Notes: generated by a model not told the origin, from the sequence alone. A stretch of 64,000 nt of DNA from Oscillospiraceae bacterium (GCA_019423755.1 JAHZAU010000005.1:53225-117224), one strand, 5' to 3'. Counted from the first letter of the stretch, positions 31,455 through 40,376 are shown. Translations and numbers: made by a program.

Positions 31455-32494
31455 TATTCTTCAACCGCCTTTCCGATGGCTTCCACCAGAGGTGCCTGCT
31501 TATCCAGCAGCCAGCATCTGGACTTGTGGTCCGGGCCGCAGTTGTAGAACGGCGGCAGCTCGTCGTAGCAAACATTCAGGGCATATTTGCAGCGGTAAGC
31601 GAACGGGCAGCCCTTGGGCGGGTTGAGCAGGTCTGGGGGTGTGCCGGGGATGGGCACCAGACGCTCCTTGGTCTGGGCATCCGGGTTGGGCACCGACTGC
31701 AGCAGGCCCAGGGTGTAGGGGTTCTTGGGGTTGTTGAACAGGTCATCCACCGGGGCTTCTTCCAGCACCAGGCCGCCGTACATAACGATAACGCGCTGGC
31801 AGCTTTCGGCGATAACGCCCAGGTCGTGGGTGATGAGGATGACCGAGGTACCCAGGCGGTGCTGGATGTCCTTCATCAGGTCCAGTACCTGTGCCTGGAT
31901 GGTTACGTCCAGAGCGGTGGTGGGCTCATCGGCCACCAGCAGCTCCGGGTCGCAGGACAGGGCCATAGCGATCATGGCGCGCTGTCTCATACCGCCGGAG
32001 AACTCGTGGGGGTAGTTGTTCATGCGGTCCGCAGGGGACGGGATGCCTACCAGCTCCAGCATATGGATGGCCATTTTGCGGGCCTCTTCCTTGCCGACCT
32101 TTTTATGCTTCATGATGACTTCCATGATCTGGTTGCCCACGGTGTAAACCGGGTTCAGTGCAGTCATGGGGTCCTGGAATACCATGGAGATCTGGTTTCC
32201 GCGAACGTCCTGCATCTCTTTGGCGTTCATGGGGACGATGTCCTTGCCTTTAAAGAGGATCTGGCCGTCCTTGATGCGGCCGGGCTCCTGGAGCAGCTTC
32301 AGTACGGACATGCAGGTCTGGCTTTTGCCGGAACCGGACTCGCCTACGATGCCCAGGATCTCGCCTTTATATACGTCGAAGCTGACACCGCGGACCGCCT
32401 GCACTTCTCCTACGTGGAGGAAGAAGGAGGTCTTCAGGTCTTTGACTTCGAGAATCTTTTCTTTGCTGGTTACAGCTTTGTTTTCTGTGCTCAT
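31454..32494 (-). CDS. oppD: Oligopeptide ABC transporter ATPase OppD
   Basis: A 346-residue ATPase paired with OppF. Walker A GESGSGKSQT, signature EFSGGMRQRAMIAMAL, Walker B LLVADEPTTALD, and the C-terminal extension NPYTLGLLQSVPN...GCPFAYRCKYALNVC are present. The P-loop has GKSQT, a usual OppD variant. The ATG at 32494 follows AGGAAGGTGAG; the gene begins 37 nt after oppC and overlaps oppF by one base. Confidence 0.92.
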   Translation of the reverse strand: MSTENKAVTSKEKILEVKDLKTSFFLHVGEVQAVRGVSFDVYKGEILGIVGESGSGKSQTCMSVLKLLQEPGRIKDGQILFKGKDIVPMNAKEMQDVRGNQISMVFQDPMTALNPVYTVGNQIMEVIMKHKKVGKEEARKMAIHMLELVGIPSPADRMNNYPHEFSGGMRQRAMIAMALSCDPELLVADEPTTALDVTIQAQVLDLMKDIQHRLGTSVILITHDLGVIAESCQRVIVMYGGLVLEEAPVDDLFNNPKNPYTLGLLQSVPNPDAQTKERLVPIPGTPPDLLNPPKGCPFAYRCKYALNVCYDELPPFYNCGPDHKSRCWLLDKQAPLVEAIGKAVEE

Positions 32495-32531
32495 CTTCTC
32501 ACCTTCCTAACGATTCCGTCGTGTCCGTATC

Positions 32532-33719
32532 TTACTTTCTCTGCTGGGGGTCAAGGGCGTCGCGCAGGCCGTCGCCCACGAAGTTCAGGGCGATCATGGT
32601 CAGAGCGATGGCCACAGAAGGTGCGATCAGCAGGTAGGGGAAGGAGCGGATGCCGCCCAGGGCGTCGTTAGCCATAGTACCCCAGGAAGCCATCGGCGCC
32701 GATACACCCAGACCAACGAAGCTCAGGAAAGCCTCGGTGAACATGGCGCTGGGTACGCTCATCATCATGGATACCACGATGGGGCCCAGTGCGTTGGGGA
32801 TCATGTGGCGGACGATGATACGCTTTTTGGAAGCGCCCAGGGTGCGGGCAGCCATGACGAACTCCTGTTCCTTCAGGGACATAACCTGGCCGCGGACCTG
32901 GCGCGCCATACCGACCCAGTATACCAAACCGATGGTTAGGATGATGGTGGTTGCGCCGGTGTCGTTGACGAATACGCCGATGAGGATGACGATGAGCATC
33001 AGCGGGATGGAGTTGATGAAGTCGACGATACGCATCATGATGTTGTCGACCTTACCGCCTTCGTAACCGGAGATACCGCCGTAGAACACGCCGATGAAGG
33101 CGTTGAACAGAGCAGCGGTAACGCCGACCAGCAGGGAGGTGCGGCCGCCGTAGAGCAGACGGACCCAAACGTCACGGCCCAGCTTGTCGGTACCCAGCAG
33201 GTAGGTCTTGTTCCACTTGGAAACGGTGTTGCTGGCGTCGATGGGCTCGCCGTTTACGGTCAGATCGTAGGTCAGCGCGTCGGAAGGCAGGCTCTTGTCG
33301 GCTGCCTTGCTGTAGTCGATGACCACTTCTTTGCCGTTCACGTCAAAGGTCTTGGTGCGGTTCATCATATCGTTGGCAGTCATCTCCGGTACGCCGAGCA
33401 GCTCGCCGTCCGCAGTGACCGAGATGAGTTTGTATTCCTTATGTACATAGACATAGTCGCCGTCGCCCAGGTCCACAATGTCCAGTACCGGCGGGATGTT
33501 GCCGTATTCCAGCTTCTGGTCGGAGTAGGAGACATCGGTGGTCATGGGGCCGATCACCACGATGGCCACGATGATGGCCAGCAGGATCAGGCCCAGGATG
33601 GCGATCTTGTTGCTCTTGAAGCGGTTCCACACGTCCTTCCAGTAGGTCAGGCTGGGGCGGGTGTCTTCGGCAACGGTTGCGGTACTTTTATCCACAAATT
33701 CCCATTTCTTGTTATCCAT
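32532..33719 (-). CDS. oppC: Oligopeptide ABC transporter permease OppC with an enlarged external loop
   Basis: A 395-residue inner-membrane permease. TM1 is at about 38-58, and the binding-protein-dependent transport domain begins near residue 195 with TDKLGRDVWVRLLYGGRTSLLVG. The EAA loop is MAARTLGASKKRIIVRHMIPN. Most OppC/DppC proteins are near 300 residues. The extra length here is a hydrophilic segment of about 110 residues between TM1 and TM2 (~60-170), expected outside the cell where the OppA proteins dock. The ATG at 33719 follows CAGGAGGA; 16 nt separate it from the oppB stop. Confidence 0.9.
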   Translation of the reverse strand: MDNKKWEFVDKSTATVAEDTRPSLTYWKDVWNRFKSNKIAILGLILLAIIVAIVVIGPMTTDVSYSDQKLEYGNIPPVLDIVDLGDGDYVYVHKEYKLISVTADGELLGVPEMTANDMMNRTKTFDVNGKEVVIDYSKAADKSLPSDALTYDLTVNGEPIDASNTVSKWNKTYLLGTDKLGRDVWVRLLYGGRTSLLVGVTAALFNAFIGVFYGGISGYEGGKVDNIMMRIVDFINSIPLMLIVILIGVFVNDTGATTIILTIGLVYWVGMARQVRGQVMSLKEQEFVMAARTLGASKKRIIVRHMIPNALGPIVVSMMMSVPSAMFTEAFLSFVGLGVSAPMASWGTMANDALGGIRSFPYLLIAPSVAIALTMIALNFVGDGLRDALDPQQRK

Positions 33720-33735
33720 TGTCTTTCCTCCTGCC

Positions 33736-34656
33736 CTAGTCTTCCAGTTTGATCCGCGGGTCCACCAGCGCGTAGGCGATGTCCACCACGAATACCATCA
33801 CGATGTAGAACGCTGCGAAGAAGAGGGTCGTACCCATGATGGTGGTGTAGTCACGGTTACCGATACTCTCTACATAGTATTTGCCCAAACCGTTGATGGC
33901 GAAGATCTTCTCGGTTACGAAGGAACCGGTGAGGATGGACGCGATGGCGGGGCCCAGGTAGGTCAGTACCGGGATCAGCGCGTTTTTCAGCGCGTGTTTG
34001 AAGATGACCTTCTTTTCGGAAAGGCCGTTGGCGCGGGCAGTACGGATGTAGTCCTGACCGATCACGTCCAGGAAGCTGGAGCGCATCAGACGGGTGACCG
34101 ACGCCATGGAGAAGCCGCCCAGAGCGATGACCGGGCCGATGTAAGCTTTCCAGCTGCCCAGACCGCCGGCGGGGATCCACTTAAGCTTCTCACCGAAGAT
34201 GTACATAATGAAGGTACCGATGACGAAGCTGGGGATGGTAATACCCAAGGTTGAGATAAAGGATATGGTGTAATCCTGCCAATGATTCTGCTTGAGCGCT
34301 GCGATGATGCCCATGGGGATACCCAGCAGCACTACCATGCAGATAGCCAGGCCGCCGACCTTTGCAGAGACCGGGAAGCCTTCTTTGATCATGTCGTTGA
34401 CGCTGACGCCCAGTTTGGACATGGAGGTACCCAGATCCAGCTGGACCAGACCCTTCATGTAGTCATAATACTGCTTCATGATCGGGTCGTTGAGGTTGTA
34501 CTTCTCCGCCAGAGCTGCTTCGATTGCCGGCGGCAGCTTTCTTTCACGGGAAAGCGGGCTGCCCGGGATGGCTCTCAGCAGGAAGAACACGGTGGTCGCA
34601 ATGAGAAACAGTGTCAAAAGCATTGACAAAACTCGTTTTACACTGTACCTAAACAT
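33736..34656 (-). CDS. oppB: Oligopeptide ABC transporter permease OppB
   Basis: A 306-residue permease with the standard six-TM OppB/DppB layout: N-terminal YSVKRVLSMLLTLFLIATTVFFLLR followed by PGSPL, and the EAA loop YIRTARANGLSEKKVIFKHALKNALIP when read as YIRTARANGLSEKKV then FKHALKNALIP. It partners OppC in the membrane channel. The ATG at 34656 follows AAGGGGG at 6 nt; longer in-frame extensions upstream lack such a site. It is the first gene of oppBCDF, with a strong promoter about 90 nt upstream. Confidence 0.92.
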   Translation of the reverse strand: MFRYSVKRVLSMLLTLFLIATTVFFLLRAIPGSPLSRERKLPPAIEAALAEKYNLNDPIMKQYYDYMKGLVQLDLGTSMSKLGVSVNDMIKEGFPVSAKVGGLAICMVVLLGIPMGIIAALKQNHWQDYTISFISTLGITIPSFVIGTFIMYIFGEKLKWIPAGGLGSWKAYIGPVIALGGFSMASVTRLMRSSFLDVIGQDYIRTARANGLSEKKVIFKHALKNALIPVLTYLGPAIASILTGSFVTEKIFAINGLGKYYVESIGNRDYTTIMGTTLFFAAFYIVMVFVVDIAYALVDPRIKLED

Positions 34657-34740
34657 TTTTATCCCCCTTATTGACTGCGAAATTTTGTTTTGCAGGCCCA
34701 ATTGTTACAAATCTGCAAAACAGTGATTAACTAATTACTG

Positions 34741-34769
34741 ATTATACTTCATTATGAATGGTTTTGCAA
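34741..34769 (-). promoter_or_regulatory. Predicted promoter of oppBCDF
   Basis: On the minus strand TTGCAA (34769-34764), 17-bp spacer, TATAAT (34746-34741). Confidence 0.75.
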
Positions 34770-35167
34770 TACAAATTTTGAAATATCTAAAATTTTATGC
34801 GGACAAAATGAATTCTGTACATTTTCCGAAAAAACTGTACGAAAAATCCCAGTTTCGCCCGAACCTTTTATGAAAAATTCCAGTTCTTTTGTTTCTCGTT
34901 CCCTTTCGCCGGCGGCGTTTTGCTTTTTGGGGAGGGGAAATCCTGCAAGAATTCTCCCCTATTTGCGGTTTTGGCTGATTTCATCCCCTCCTGTCCCTCT
35001 ATTTTTAACTGACACACTGACACGCTATGCAAAGTTGTGTTTTCCCCTTTTCCCACCTCAAAGACGAATTGCCAGCGGCGTTTTGTATCCAGCTGCCGGA
35101 CACCTGTGCTGTTTTCCGGGAATTTCCGCTTCCTCCCCAGGGCCAGTCCTCTTTTTATGCATTTATA

Positions 35168-35197
35168 ATGTATAAATATTATATTATATTTATACAT
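35168..35197. repeat. AT-rich 12-bp inverted repeat
   Basis: ATGTATAAATAT (35168-35179) and ATATTTATACAT (35186-35197) are exact reverse complements around a 6-nt loop. The segment is almost purely A+T in a GC-rich genome. Confidence 0.55.
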
Positions 35198-35450
35198 AAC
35201 GTCTCGCCGCCCCCTTTCCCGGGAAAACGCAGGAAACGCTTTTGATTACGCCATTTTTCCAGGCTTTTCCCTCCCGTTTTCCGCCGGTACGCCCGGGAGG
35301 AAACGGTACGATTATACAGTGAGCCTGTGTAACAGTGTATTTTATTGCGTTAAAGCAAAAAAGAAGCGGTATTTTTTCCTTTTCCTCTCTTTCCCCGCTT
35401 TTTTGCGCATATTCCCGGCCTTTTTCCCACCTTTTCCTCCTTCCAGAGAC

Positions 35451-35482
35451 AAAAAAAAGCGCCCGGCCGCAGCCGGACGCTT
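35451..35482 (-). terminator. Terminator of the small membrane-protein gene
   Basis: On the minus strand AAGCGTCCGGC TGCG GCCGGGCGCTT followed by TTTTTT. Confidence 0.8.
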
Positions 35483-35499
35483 GCTTGTGTTTTGGTTTT

Positions 35500-35973
35500 T
35501 TAGGGGAGCATCGGTTCCTCGGCGGGCGGCTCCGGCTGCTGCTGGCGCTGCTGCACCGCGTTGGCCCACAGGGCGCAGCCCCAGGCCAGCAGCACGGCGA
35601 ACACCTCCACCGAAAGCACCAACAGGTCCGCCAGTTCCAGCGTCTGCCGCAGGGCGGACACCAGCATCCCCACCACAAACCCCATAAACAGGGCGCTGGC
35701 GGACACAAAGCCGCAGATCAGCTGGCCTGCCCAGTGGTTTCTGGGGGAAAACAGCGCCCCCCGGGCGGTGACCGCCGTCAGGTAGTAGCCCAGGGTCAGC
35801 AGCATGCTCCCCTGGATCAGTGCGTTTTCCGGCACCAGGGAGCTCCAATGGCTAAGCTCCAAAGCCACCCCGCACAAAACAAGCAGTGCAAAGAAACTGC
35901 GTACCCCGTAATGCCCCCGGATCTCCCGGCGGTGGCGCAGCTCCTCCTCGTGGGTGCTCATCCATTCCTGCAT
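35500..35973 (-). CDS. Small four-TM membrane protein, function unknown
   Basis: A 157-residue protein I do not recognise. A charged N-terminus (MSTHEEELRHRREIRGHYGVR) precedes four hydrophobic segments: about 25-45, 55-75, 85-105 and 115-135. A short Gln/Glu/Pro-rich tail follows. The ATG at 35973 follows GGAGGA at 6 nt. It is a single-gene unit with a strong terminator. It does not resemble a transporter or enzyme. Neighbours (opp upstream, ridA and murC in the same direction) give no functional clue. Confidence 0.65.
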   Translation of the reverse strand: MQEWMSTHEEELRHRREIRGHYGVRSFFALLVLCGVALELSHWSSLVPENALIQGSMLLTLGYYLTAVTARGALFSPRNHWAGQLICGFVSASALFMGFVVGMLVSALRQTLELADLLVLSVEVFAVLLAWGCALWANAVQQRQQQPEPPAEEPMLP

Positions 35974-36027
35974 GATGATTCCTCCTTCGCGGCGGCCGCC
36001 TAGCAGCACGACGCCTGTTTTTTAAGT

Positions 36028-36086
36028 CCTTCTAAAGAAGGGCTGACTTCCTTTAGAAGGGCTGCCTTCCTTAGAAGGGCTGCCCC
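36028..36086. repeat. Short tandem repeat, three imperfect ~19-nt units
   Basis: Units TCTAAAGAAGGGCTGACTTC, CTTTAGAAGGGCTGCCTTCC and TTAGAAGGGCTGCCCC follow one another between the membrane-protein gene and ridA. Confidence 0.6.
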
Positions 36087-36105
36087 TTGAGGGAGCCGCT
36101 ATGCA

Positions 36106-36136
36106 AAAAAGGGGCCGCACCCTGCGGCGCAGCCCC
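36106..36136 (-). terminator. Terminator of ridA
   Basis: On the minus strand GGGGC TGCGCCGCAGGGTGCG GCCCC is followed by TTTTTTG. Confidence 0.65.
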
Positions 36137-36157
36137 AGTTTCTCCGTTTAAAAAGGA

Positions 36158-36535
36158 TTAGCCCCGGCAAGCGATGGCTTCGATCTCGACCAGTGCGTCC
36201 TTGGGCAGCTTCGCTACCTGGAAAGCAGCACGAGCCGGGCAGTCACCGGTGAAGAACTCGGCGTATACTTCGTTCATAGCGCCGAAATCGCCCAGATCCT
36301 GCATGAGGACGGTGGTTTTCACCACGTTCTGCATGCTCATACCCTCCGCCTCGAGGATAGCCTGGATGTTTTTGAGGGACTGTCTGGTCTGCTCGGCGGT
36401 GTTAGCGGGCATAGAGCCGGTCGCCGGGTCGATGGGCAGCTGGCCGGATACGAATACCAGATCACCGGCAGCGATAGCCTGGGAGTAAGGTCCAATGGCA
36501 CTGGGTGCGTTGGTTGTTGCGATTGCCTTTTTCAT
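36158..36535 (-). CDS. ridA: RidA family reactive enamine/imine deaminase
   Basis: A 125-residue YjgF/YER057c/UK114 protein that hydrolyses reactive 2-aminoacrylate-type imines formed by PLP enzymes. The full family pattern is visible: AIGPYSQAI near the N-terminus, VFVSGQLPIDPATG, and the active-site segment CPARAAFQVAKLPKDALVEIEAIA with R102 and E119. It usually forms trimers. The ATG is at 36535; the ribosome site AAGAAAGAG is modest. It begins 71 nt downstream of murC, so the two may share a transcript that ends at the hairpin after ridA. Confidence 0.93.
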   Translation of the reverse strand: MKKAIATTNAPSAIGPYSQAIAAGDLVFVSGQLPIDPATGSMPANTAEQTRQSLKNIQAILEAEGMSMQNVVKTTVLMQDLGDFGAMNEVYAEFFTGDCPARAAFQVAKLPKDALVEIEAIACRG

Positions 36536-36606
36536 GTGGGATCACTCTTTCTTTCTGAATTTATGCCAGCCTTACGGTCGGTAGAGAAACCAGTTTTCGG
36601 GAAAAC

Positions 36607-37998
36607 TTACTTTTCCTGCTCATAATCTGGTTCGTCCAGCATCATTCTAGCACATTTGTACACATCTCCGCAACCCATCGTTATTACCAAATCTCCCGGC
36701 TGGGCATTGGCCATAACGTAATCGGCTACCTCCCGCAGCGTGGGGAACCAAACGCAGCCGGGGATCTTTTCGGCCAGGTCCTTGGAGTAGATGTTGTAGG
36801 TGTTCTTCTCCCGGGAGCCCATGATCTCGGAAAGAACCACCCGGTCGGCCAGCTGCAGCACCCGGGCAAAGTCGTCCAGCAGCATGGCGGTGCGGGAGTA
36901 GGTGAAGGGCTGGTGTACCGCCCACACCCGCTTGTAGTCCATCTCCTTGGCGGCCCGCAGGGTCACCTCCAGCTCGGCGGGGTGATGGCCGTAGTCGTCG
37001 GCGATGGTGACGCCGTTTTTCACCCCCATGATCTCAAAGCGCCGGTGGGCGCCTTTGAAGGAATCGGCAGCCTTGAGCGCCCCTTCCAGCCCGCAGCCGA
37101 CCTCCAGCGCGGCGGCGATGGCGCCGATGCTGTTGAGGACGTTGTGCTCGCCGGGCACCGAAAGTTCCACGTGGCCCAGGAGCCTTCCCTGGTGCATCAG
37201 GTCGTAGCCGCAGCGGGAGCCGCCGTGGTGCTGGATGTTTTCGGGGTAGTAGTCGTTTTCCGGGCGCTTGCCGTAGGAGATGAGCTTCTTGCCAGTGACG
37301 CCCTCCACCGCCTTGCAGGTGTTGAGGTCGTCGCCGTTGTAGATCACCGCCTTGTTTGCCATCTGGGCAAACTTGTGGAAGGAGGCAATGACGTTGTCCA
37401 GGGTCTTAAAGTAATCCAGATGGTCGGCGTCCACGTTGAGGATCACCGCCACATCCGGGTCCAGCTGCAGGAAATGGTCGGCAAATTCGCAGGCCTCGCA
37501 GACCATCACCGGGCTTTTGCCCAGACGGCCGCTGCCGTGGATGGCGTCCAGCTTGCCGCCCACCACCGCCGACGGGTCCAGCCCGTTTTCCAGCAGGATC
37601 TGGGTGAGCATGGAGGTGGTGGTGGTTTTGCCGTGGGTGCCGCAGACGCAGATGCAGTCCTCGAACCACCGGCTGATGAGCCCCAGCAGCACCATCCGCT
37701 CGATGGTGGGCACGCCGCTCTGCCGGGCGGCCACCAGCTCCGGGTTGTCCTCCATAATGGCGGCGGTGTGGACGATCAGGTCCGCCCCGGCGATGTTTTC
37801 GGCCTTCTGCCCGATGGTCACCGGGATGCCCAGCGCCCGCTCGGCCTCGATGGTCTCGCCGGGGTTGTTGTCCGAGCCGCTCATGGTAAAGCCCAGCCCG
37901 TGGAGGATCTGTACGATGGGGTACATCCCCGAGCCGCCGATCCCAATAAAGTGGATATGCTTTTTGCCTTCCAAAATGGTGTCTTTGATGGAAATCAT
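36607..37998 (-). CDS. murC: UDP-N-acetylmuramate-L-alanine ligase MurC
   Basis: A 463-residue cytoplasmic Mur ligase that adds the first stem-peptide residue (L-Ala) to UDP-MurNAc. The N-terminal Rossmann motif HFIGIGGSGMYPIVQIL, ATP loop CVCGTHGKTTTTSML, Mur-ligase centre HLDYFKTLDNVIASFHKFA and the MurC hallmark DDYGHHPAEL are all present. The length is usual for the family. The ATG at 37998 follows GGAAAGGATG; upstream in-frame extension lacks a ribosome site. It is divergent from spoVG across about 217 nt. Confidence 0.94.
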   Translation of the reverse strand: MISIKDTILEGKKHIHFIGIGGSGMYPIVQILHGLGFTMSGSDNNPGETIEAERALGIPVTIGQKAENIAGADLIVHTAAIMEDNPELVAARQSGVPTIERMVLLGLISRWFEDCICVCGTHGKTTTTSMLTQILLENGLDPSAVVGGKLDAIHGSGRLGKSPVMVCEACEFADHFLQLDPDVAVILNVDADHLDYFKTLDNVIASFHKFAQMANKAVIYNGDDLNTCKAVEGVTGKKLISYGKRPENDYYPENIQHHGGSRCGYDLMHQGRLLGHVELSVPGEHNVLNSIGAIAAALEVGCGLEGALKAADSFKGAHRRFEIMGVKNGVTIADDYGHHPAELEVTLRAAKEMDYKRVWAVHQPFTYSRTAMLLDDFARVLQLADRVVLSEIMGSREKNTYNIYSKDLAEKIPGCVWFPTLREVADYVMANAQPGDLVITMGCGDVYKCARMMLDEPDYEQEK

Positions 37999-38215
37999 AA
38001 TGGCATCCTTTCCGCCGCGGCGGCCCGTTTGGCTGCCGGTGCCGCGCTCTTCAAACTCGTTATCCCTATTATATTGCGAAAACCGGATAAAATAAACAGG
38101 AAATTTGCAAATTTCCTGCCATCTGTAAAATTTGCCGCCCCGGCGTATAAGCCGCCCCCGCCGGCCCACACTATCCAGCGAAGACCGCTACATCCCCACA
38201 AAGGAGACAAAAACC

Positions 38216-38620
38216 ATGAACATCACCGATATCCGCATCCGCAAGCTGTACACCGAGACCCGCCTGCGCGCCCTGGTGTCCATCACCATTGCCGACGAGC
38301 TGGCTATCCACGACATCAAGGTCATCCAGGGCCCGGAGCGGCTGTTCGTCGCCATGCCCAGCCGCCGGGACGAGACCGGCGCCTTCCGGGACGTCTGCCA
38401 CCCCATCCGCCCCCAGGCCCGCCAGCAGCTGGAACAGGCGGTGCTGGAAGCCTACGCCCAGGCGGCGGAAAAGCCCATCCCCCATCCCGCCTCGGATACC
38501 CCGCCCAGCCGGGACGCCGTCCGCCAAAGCGCCGGCCTCCCCCCGGAGGACGAACCTCTCCCCCAGGCCAGCGCCTCCATCGAGACCACCATCGGCGGCC
38601 ACCCGCCCTACCAGTGCTGA
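38216..38620 (+). CDS. spoVG: Septation/sporulation regulator SpoVG
   Basis: A 134-residue nucleic-acid-binding regulator. The conserved SpoVG core is residues 1-85 (MNITDIRIRKLYTETRLRAL, then IHDIKVIQG and VAMPSRRDETGAFRDVCHPI). A proline-rich tail of about 50 residues (85-134) is poorly conserved and longer than in some relatives. SpoVG binds DNA/RNA and affects septation, capsule and sporulation genes in Firmicutes. The ATG at 38216 follows AAAGGAG by 9 nt. Followed by a strong terminator, then the dipicolinate genes. Confidence 0.93.
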   Translation: MNITDIRIRKLYTETRLRALVSITIADELAIHDIKVIQGPERLFVAMPSRRDETGAFRDVCHPIRPQARQQLEQAVLEAYAQAAEKPIPHPASDTPPSRDAVRQSAGLPPEDEPLPQASASIETTIGGHPPYQC

Positions 38621-38622
38621 CC

Positions 38623-38657
38623 CCTCCCCCCTGCCCTGCCGGCGGGGGGATTTTTTT
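38623..38657 (+). terminator. Terminator of spoVG
   Basis: CCCCTCCCCCCTG CCCTGC CGGCGGGGGGA followed by TTTTTTTG. Confidence 0.75.
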
Positions 38658-38772
38658 GCGCCCGCCGCAGGGGTTTGCGGGACGAGCGCCCGCCTTTCAC
38701 CCCTTTTCCCCCGCCCTCATAGGATGAAATAGCCGCGCCGCGGCAAACACCATCGGAATGGGGGTCTTTTTT

Positions 38773-39669
38773 ATGAGCAACGCTGCCTGCGGACCGCACC
38801 TGGCCGTGCTGGGCGGGGACCTGCGCCAGGCCGCCCTGGCCCGGGCCCTTTGGGAGCGGGGATCTTTCGTACATACCTTCTTCTTTGACGCGGGGGACGC
38901 CGCCCCGCCGCTGCCCGACGGCGTCTGCCGGGAGACCGACCCGGCCCGCCTGCCCCTTATGGACGCGGTGATCCTGCCGCTGCCGGTGTCCACCGACGGC
39001 GAGCATCTCAACGCCCCCTTCTTCCCCCAGCCGGTGCCCCTGGCCGACTGCCTGGAACGGGTGGGCATCGGCGCGGTGGTGCTGGGGGGGATGCCCTCCC
39101 CGGCGGTGCGGCAGCTGGCCCAGGACAAAGGGGTGACGGTGCTGGACTACGCCGCCCGGGAGGAACTGGCTATCGCAAACGCCGTCCCCACCGCCGAAGG
39201 CGCCCTGCAGCTTGCCATGCAGGAGCTGCCCATCACCCTGTGGCAGAGCCGCTGTCTGGTCACCGGGTATGGGCGCATTGCCCGGGTGCTCTGCCGGTAC
39301 CTGCGTGCCCTGGGCGCCCAGGTGACGGTAGCCGCCCGCAGCCTGCCGGACCTGGCCTGGGCCCGCGCCGAAGGGATGACCGCCCTGCCTCTGGAAAAGC
39401 TGCCCGCCGCCCTGCCGCACCAGCAGGTGGTGTTCAGCACCGTGCCCGCCCGGCTCTTTGGGGAGGCGGAGCTTTCCCTGCTTCCTCCCGGCTGCCTGCT
39501 TATGGACCTGGCGTCCCGGCCCGGCGGGGTGGACCAGGAGGCCGCCCGCCGTCTGGGGGTGCGCACCATCTGGGCCCTGGCCCTGCCGGGCAAAACCGCC
39601 CCGGACACCGCCGGGCAGATTTTGGCCAGCACTGTCCACACCATGCTTACCGAGCGGGGCGTGCTGTAA
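38773..39669 (+). CDS. dpaA: Dipicolinate synthase subunit A (SpoVFA)
   Basis: A 298-residue NAD(P)-binding protein that, with subunit B, oxidises dihydrodipicolinate to dipicolinic acid in the mother cell for spore heat resistance. Evidence: the N-terminal segment LAVLGGDLRQAALARAL, DAVILPLPVSTDGEHLNAPF, the Rossmann loop VTGYGRIARVLCRYLRALGA and STVPARLFGEAEL, as in SpoVFA. Two in-frame starts exist; 38773 gives 298 residues, matching the B. subtilis protein of 297, with GGGGGT upstream. dpaB follows 33 nt later. This pair is direct evidence that the organism makes endospores. Confidence 0.9.
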   Translation: MSNAACGPHLAVLGGDLRQAALARALWERGSFVHTFFFDAGDAAPPLPDGVCRETDPARLPLMDAVILPLPVSTDGEHLNAPFFPQPVPLADCLERVGIGAVVLGGMPSPAVRQLAQDKGVTVLDYAAREELAIANAVPTAEGALQLAMQELPITLWQSRCLVTGYGRIARVLCRYLRALGAQVTVAARSLPDLAWARAEGMTALPLEKLPAALPHQQVVFSTVPARLFGEAELSLLPPGCLLMDLASRPGGVDQEAARRLGVRTIWALALPGKTAPDTAGQILASTVHTMLTERGVL

Positions 39670-39702
39670 CCCCCCCACCAAAAGAGAAAAGGAGTCAACG
39701 TT

Positions 39703-40311
39703 ATGAGTCAATCTTCCACCGCCCCCGCCCCGGCCCTGCGGGTCGGGTTTGGGGTCACCGGTTCCTTCTGCACCTTCCGGCAGGTCATGGAGCAGCTCCA
39801 GGCCTGCGCCGCCCAGGACGGCTGGGACATCCAGCCTCTCATGTCCGCCATCTCCTACGAGACCGACACCCGCTTTGGCAAGGCGGAGGACTTCATCCGC
39901 CAGATGGAGACCCTCACCGGCAAGCCCGTCTGGCACACAGTGGCCCAGGCCGAGCCTATCGGACCCAAAAAGCTGCTGGACGTGATGGTGGTGGCCCCCT
40001 GCACCGGCAACACCCTGGGCAAGCTTGCCAACGGCATCACCGACACCTCCATCACCATGGCGGTAAAGGCCCACCTGCGCAACGCCCGCCCGGTGGTGCT
40101 GGCGGTCTCCACCAACGACGCCCTTTCCGGCTCGGCCCGCAACATCGGCCAGCTGCTGGGCACCCGCAACCTGTACTTCGTGCCCATGCGGCAGGACAGC
40201 TTTTCCGGCAAGCCCACCTCCATCGTGGCGGATTTCACCCAGCTCATCCCCACCATCCAGGCGGCGCTGGAAGGCCGGCAGCTCCAGCCCCTGACCCTGC
40301 CGCCGCTGTAA
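39703..40311 (+). CDS. dpaB: Dipicolinate synthase subunit B (SpoVFB flavoprotein)
   Basis: A 202-residue flavoprotein of the Dfp/CoaC fold. It starts with VGFGVTGSFCTFRQVMEQLQ and contains PLMSAISYETDTRFGKAEDFI, VVAPCTGNTLGKLANGITDTSITMAVKAHLRN (read as VVAPCTGNTLGKLANG then ITDTSITMAVKAH) and STNDALSGSARNIG. This pattern is specific for SpoVFB. It acts with DpaA. Co-transcribed, preceded by AAAAGGAG, and ended by a large hairpin terminator. Confidence 0.92.
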   Translation: MSQSSTAPAPALRVGFGVTGSFCTFRQVMEQLQACAAQDGWDIQPLMSAISYETDTRFGKAEDFIRQMETLTGKPVWHTVAQAEPIGPKKLLDVMVVAPCTGNTLGKLANGITDTSITMAVKAHLRNARPVVLAVSTNDALSGSARNIGQLLGTRNLYFVPMRQDSFSGKPTSIVADFTQLIPTIQAALEGRQLQPLTLPPL

Positions 40312-40323
40312 AGCCGCAAAAAG

Positions 40324-40376
40324 AACCGGCCCGCCCCCCGCAAAGCAGCTGCGCTTTGGGGAGACGGGCCGGTTTT
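40324..40376 (+). terminator. Long hairpin terminator of dpaAB
   Basis: ACCGGCCCG with CCCCGCAAAGC pairs with GCGCTTTGGGG and CGGGCCGGT, then TTTTAT. A near-identical hairpin body recurs at 40872-40920. Confidence 0.8.

Larger units (their letters stand above)
34657..35450. other. Gene-free region of about 0.8 kb upstream of oppB
   Basis: It contains the opp promoter and, at 35168-35197, a 12-bp AT-rich inverted repeat. I see no coding signal: open frames are short, lack ribosome sites and match no family. Base composition varies sharply. Confidence 0.6.

Noticed and set aside
34868..35197. A 109-codon minus-strand frame in the gene-free block
   Set aside because: No ribosome site, its start lies in the AT-rich palindrome, the composition is not protein-like for this genome and no family is recognisable.
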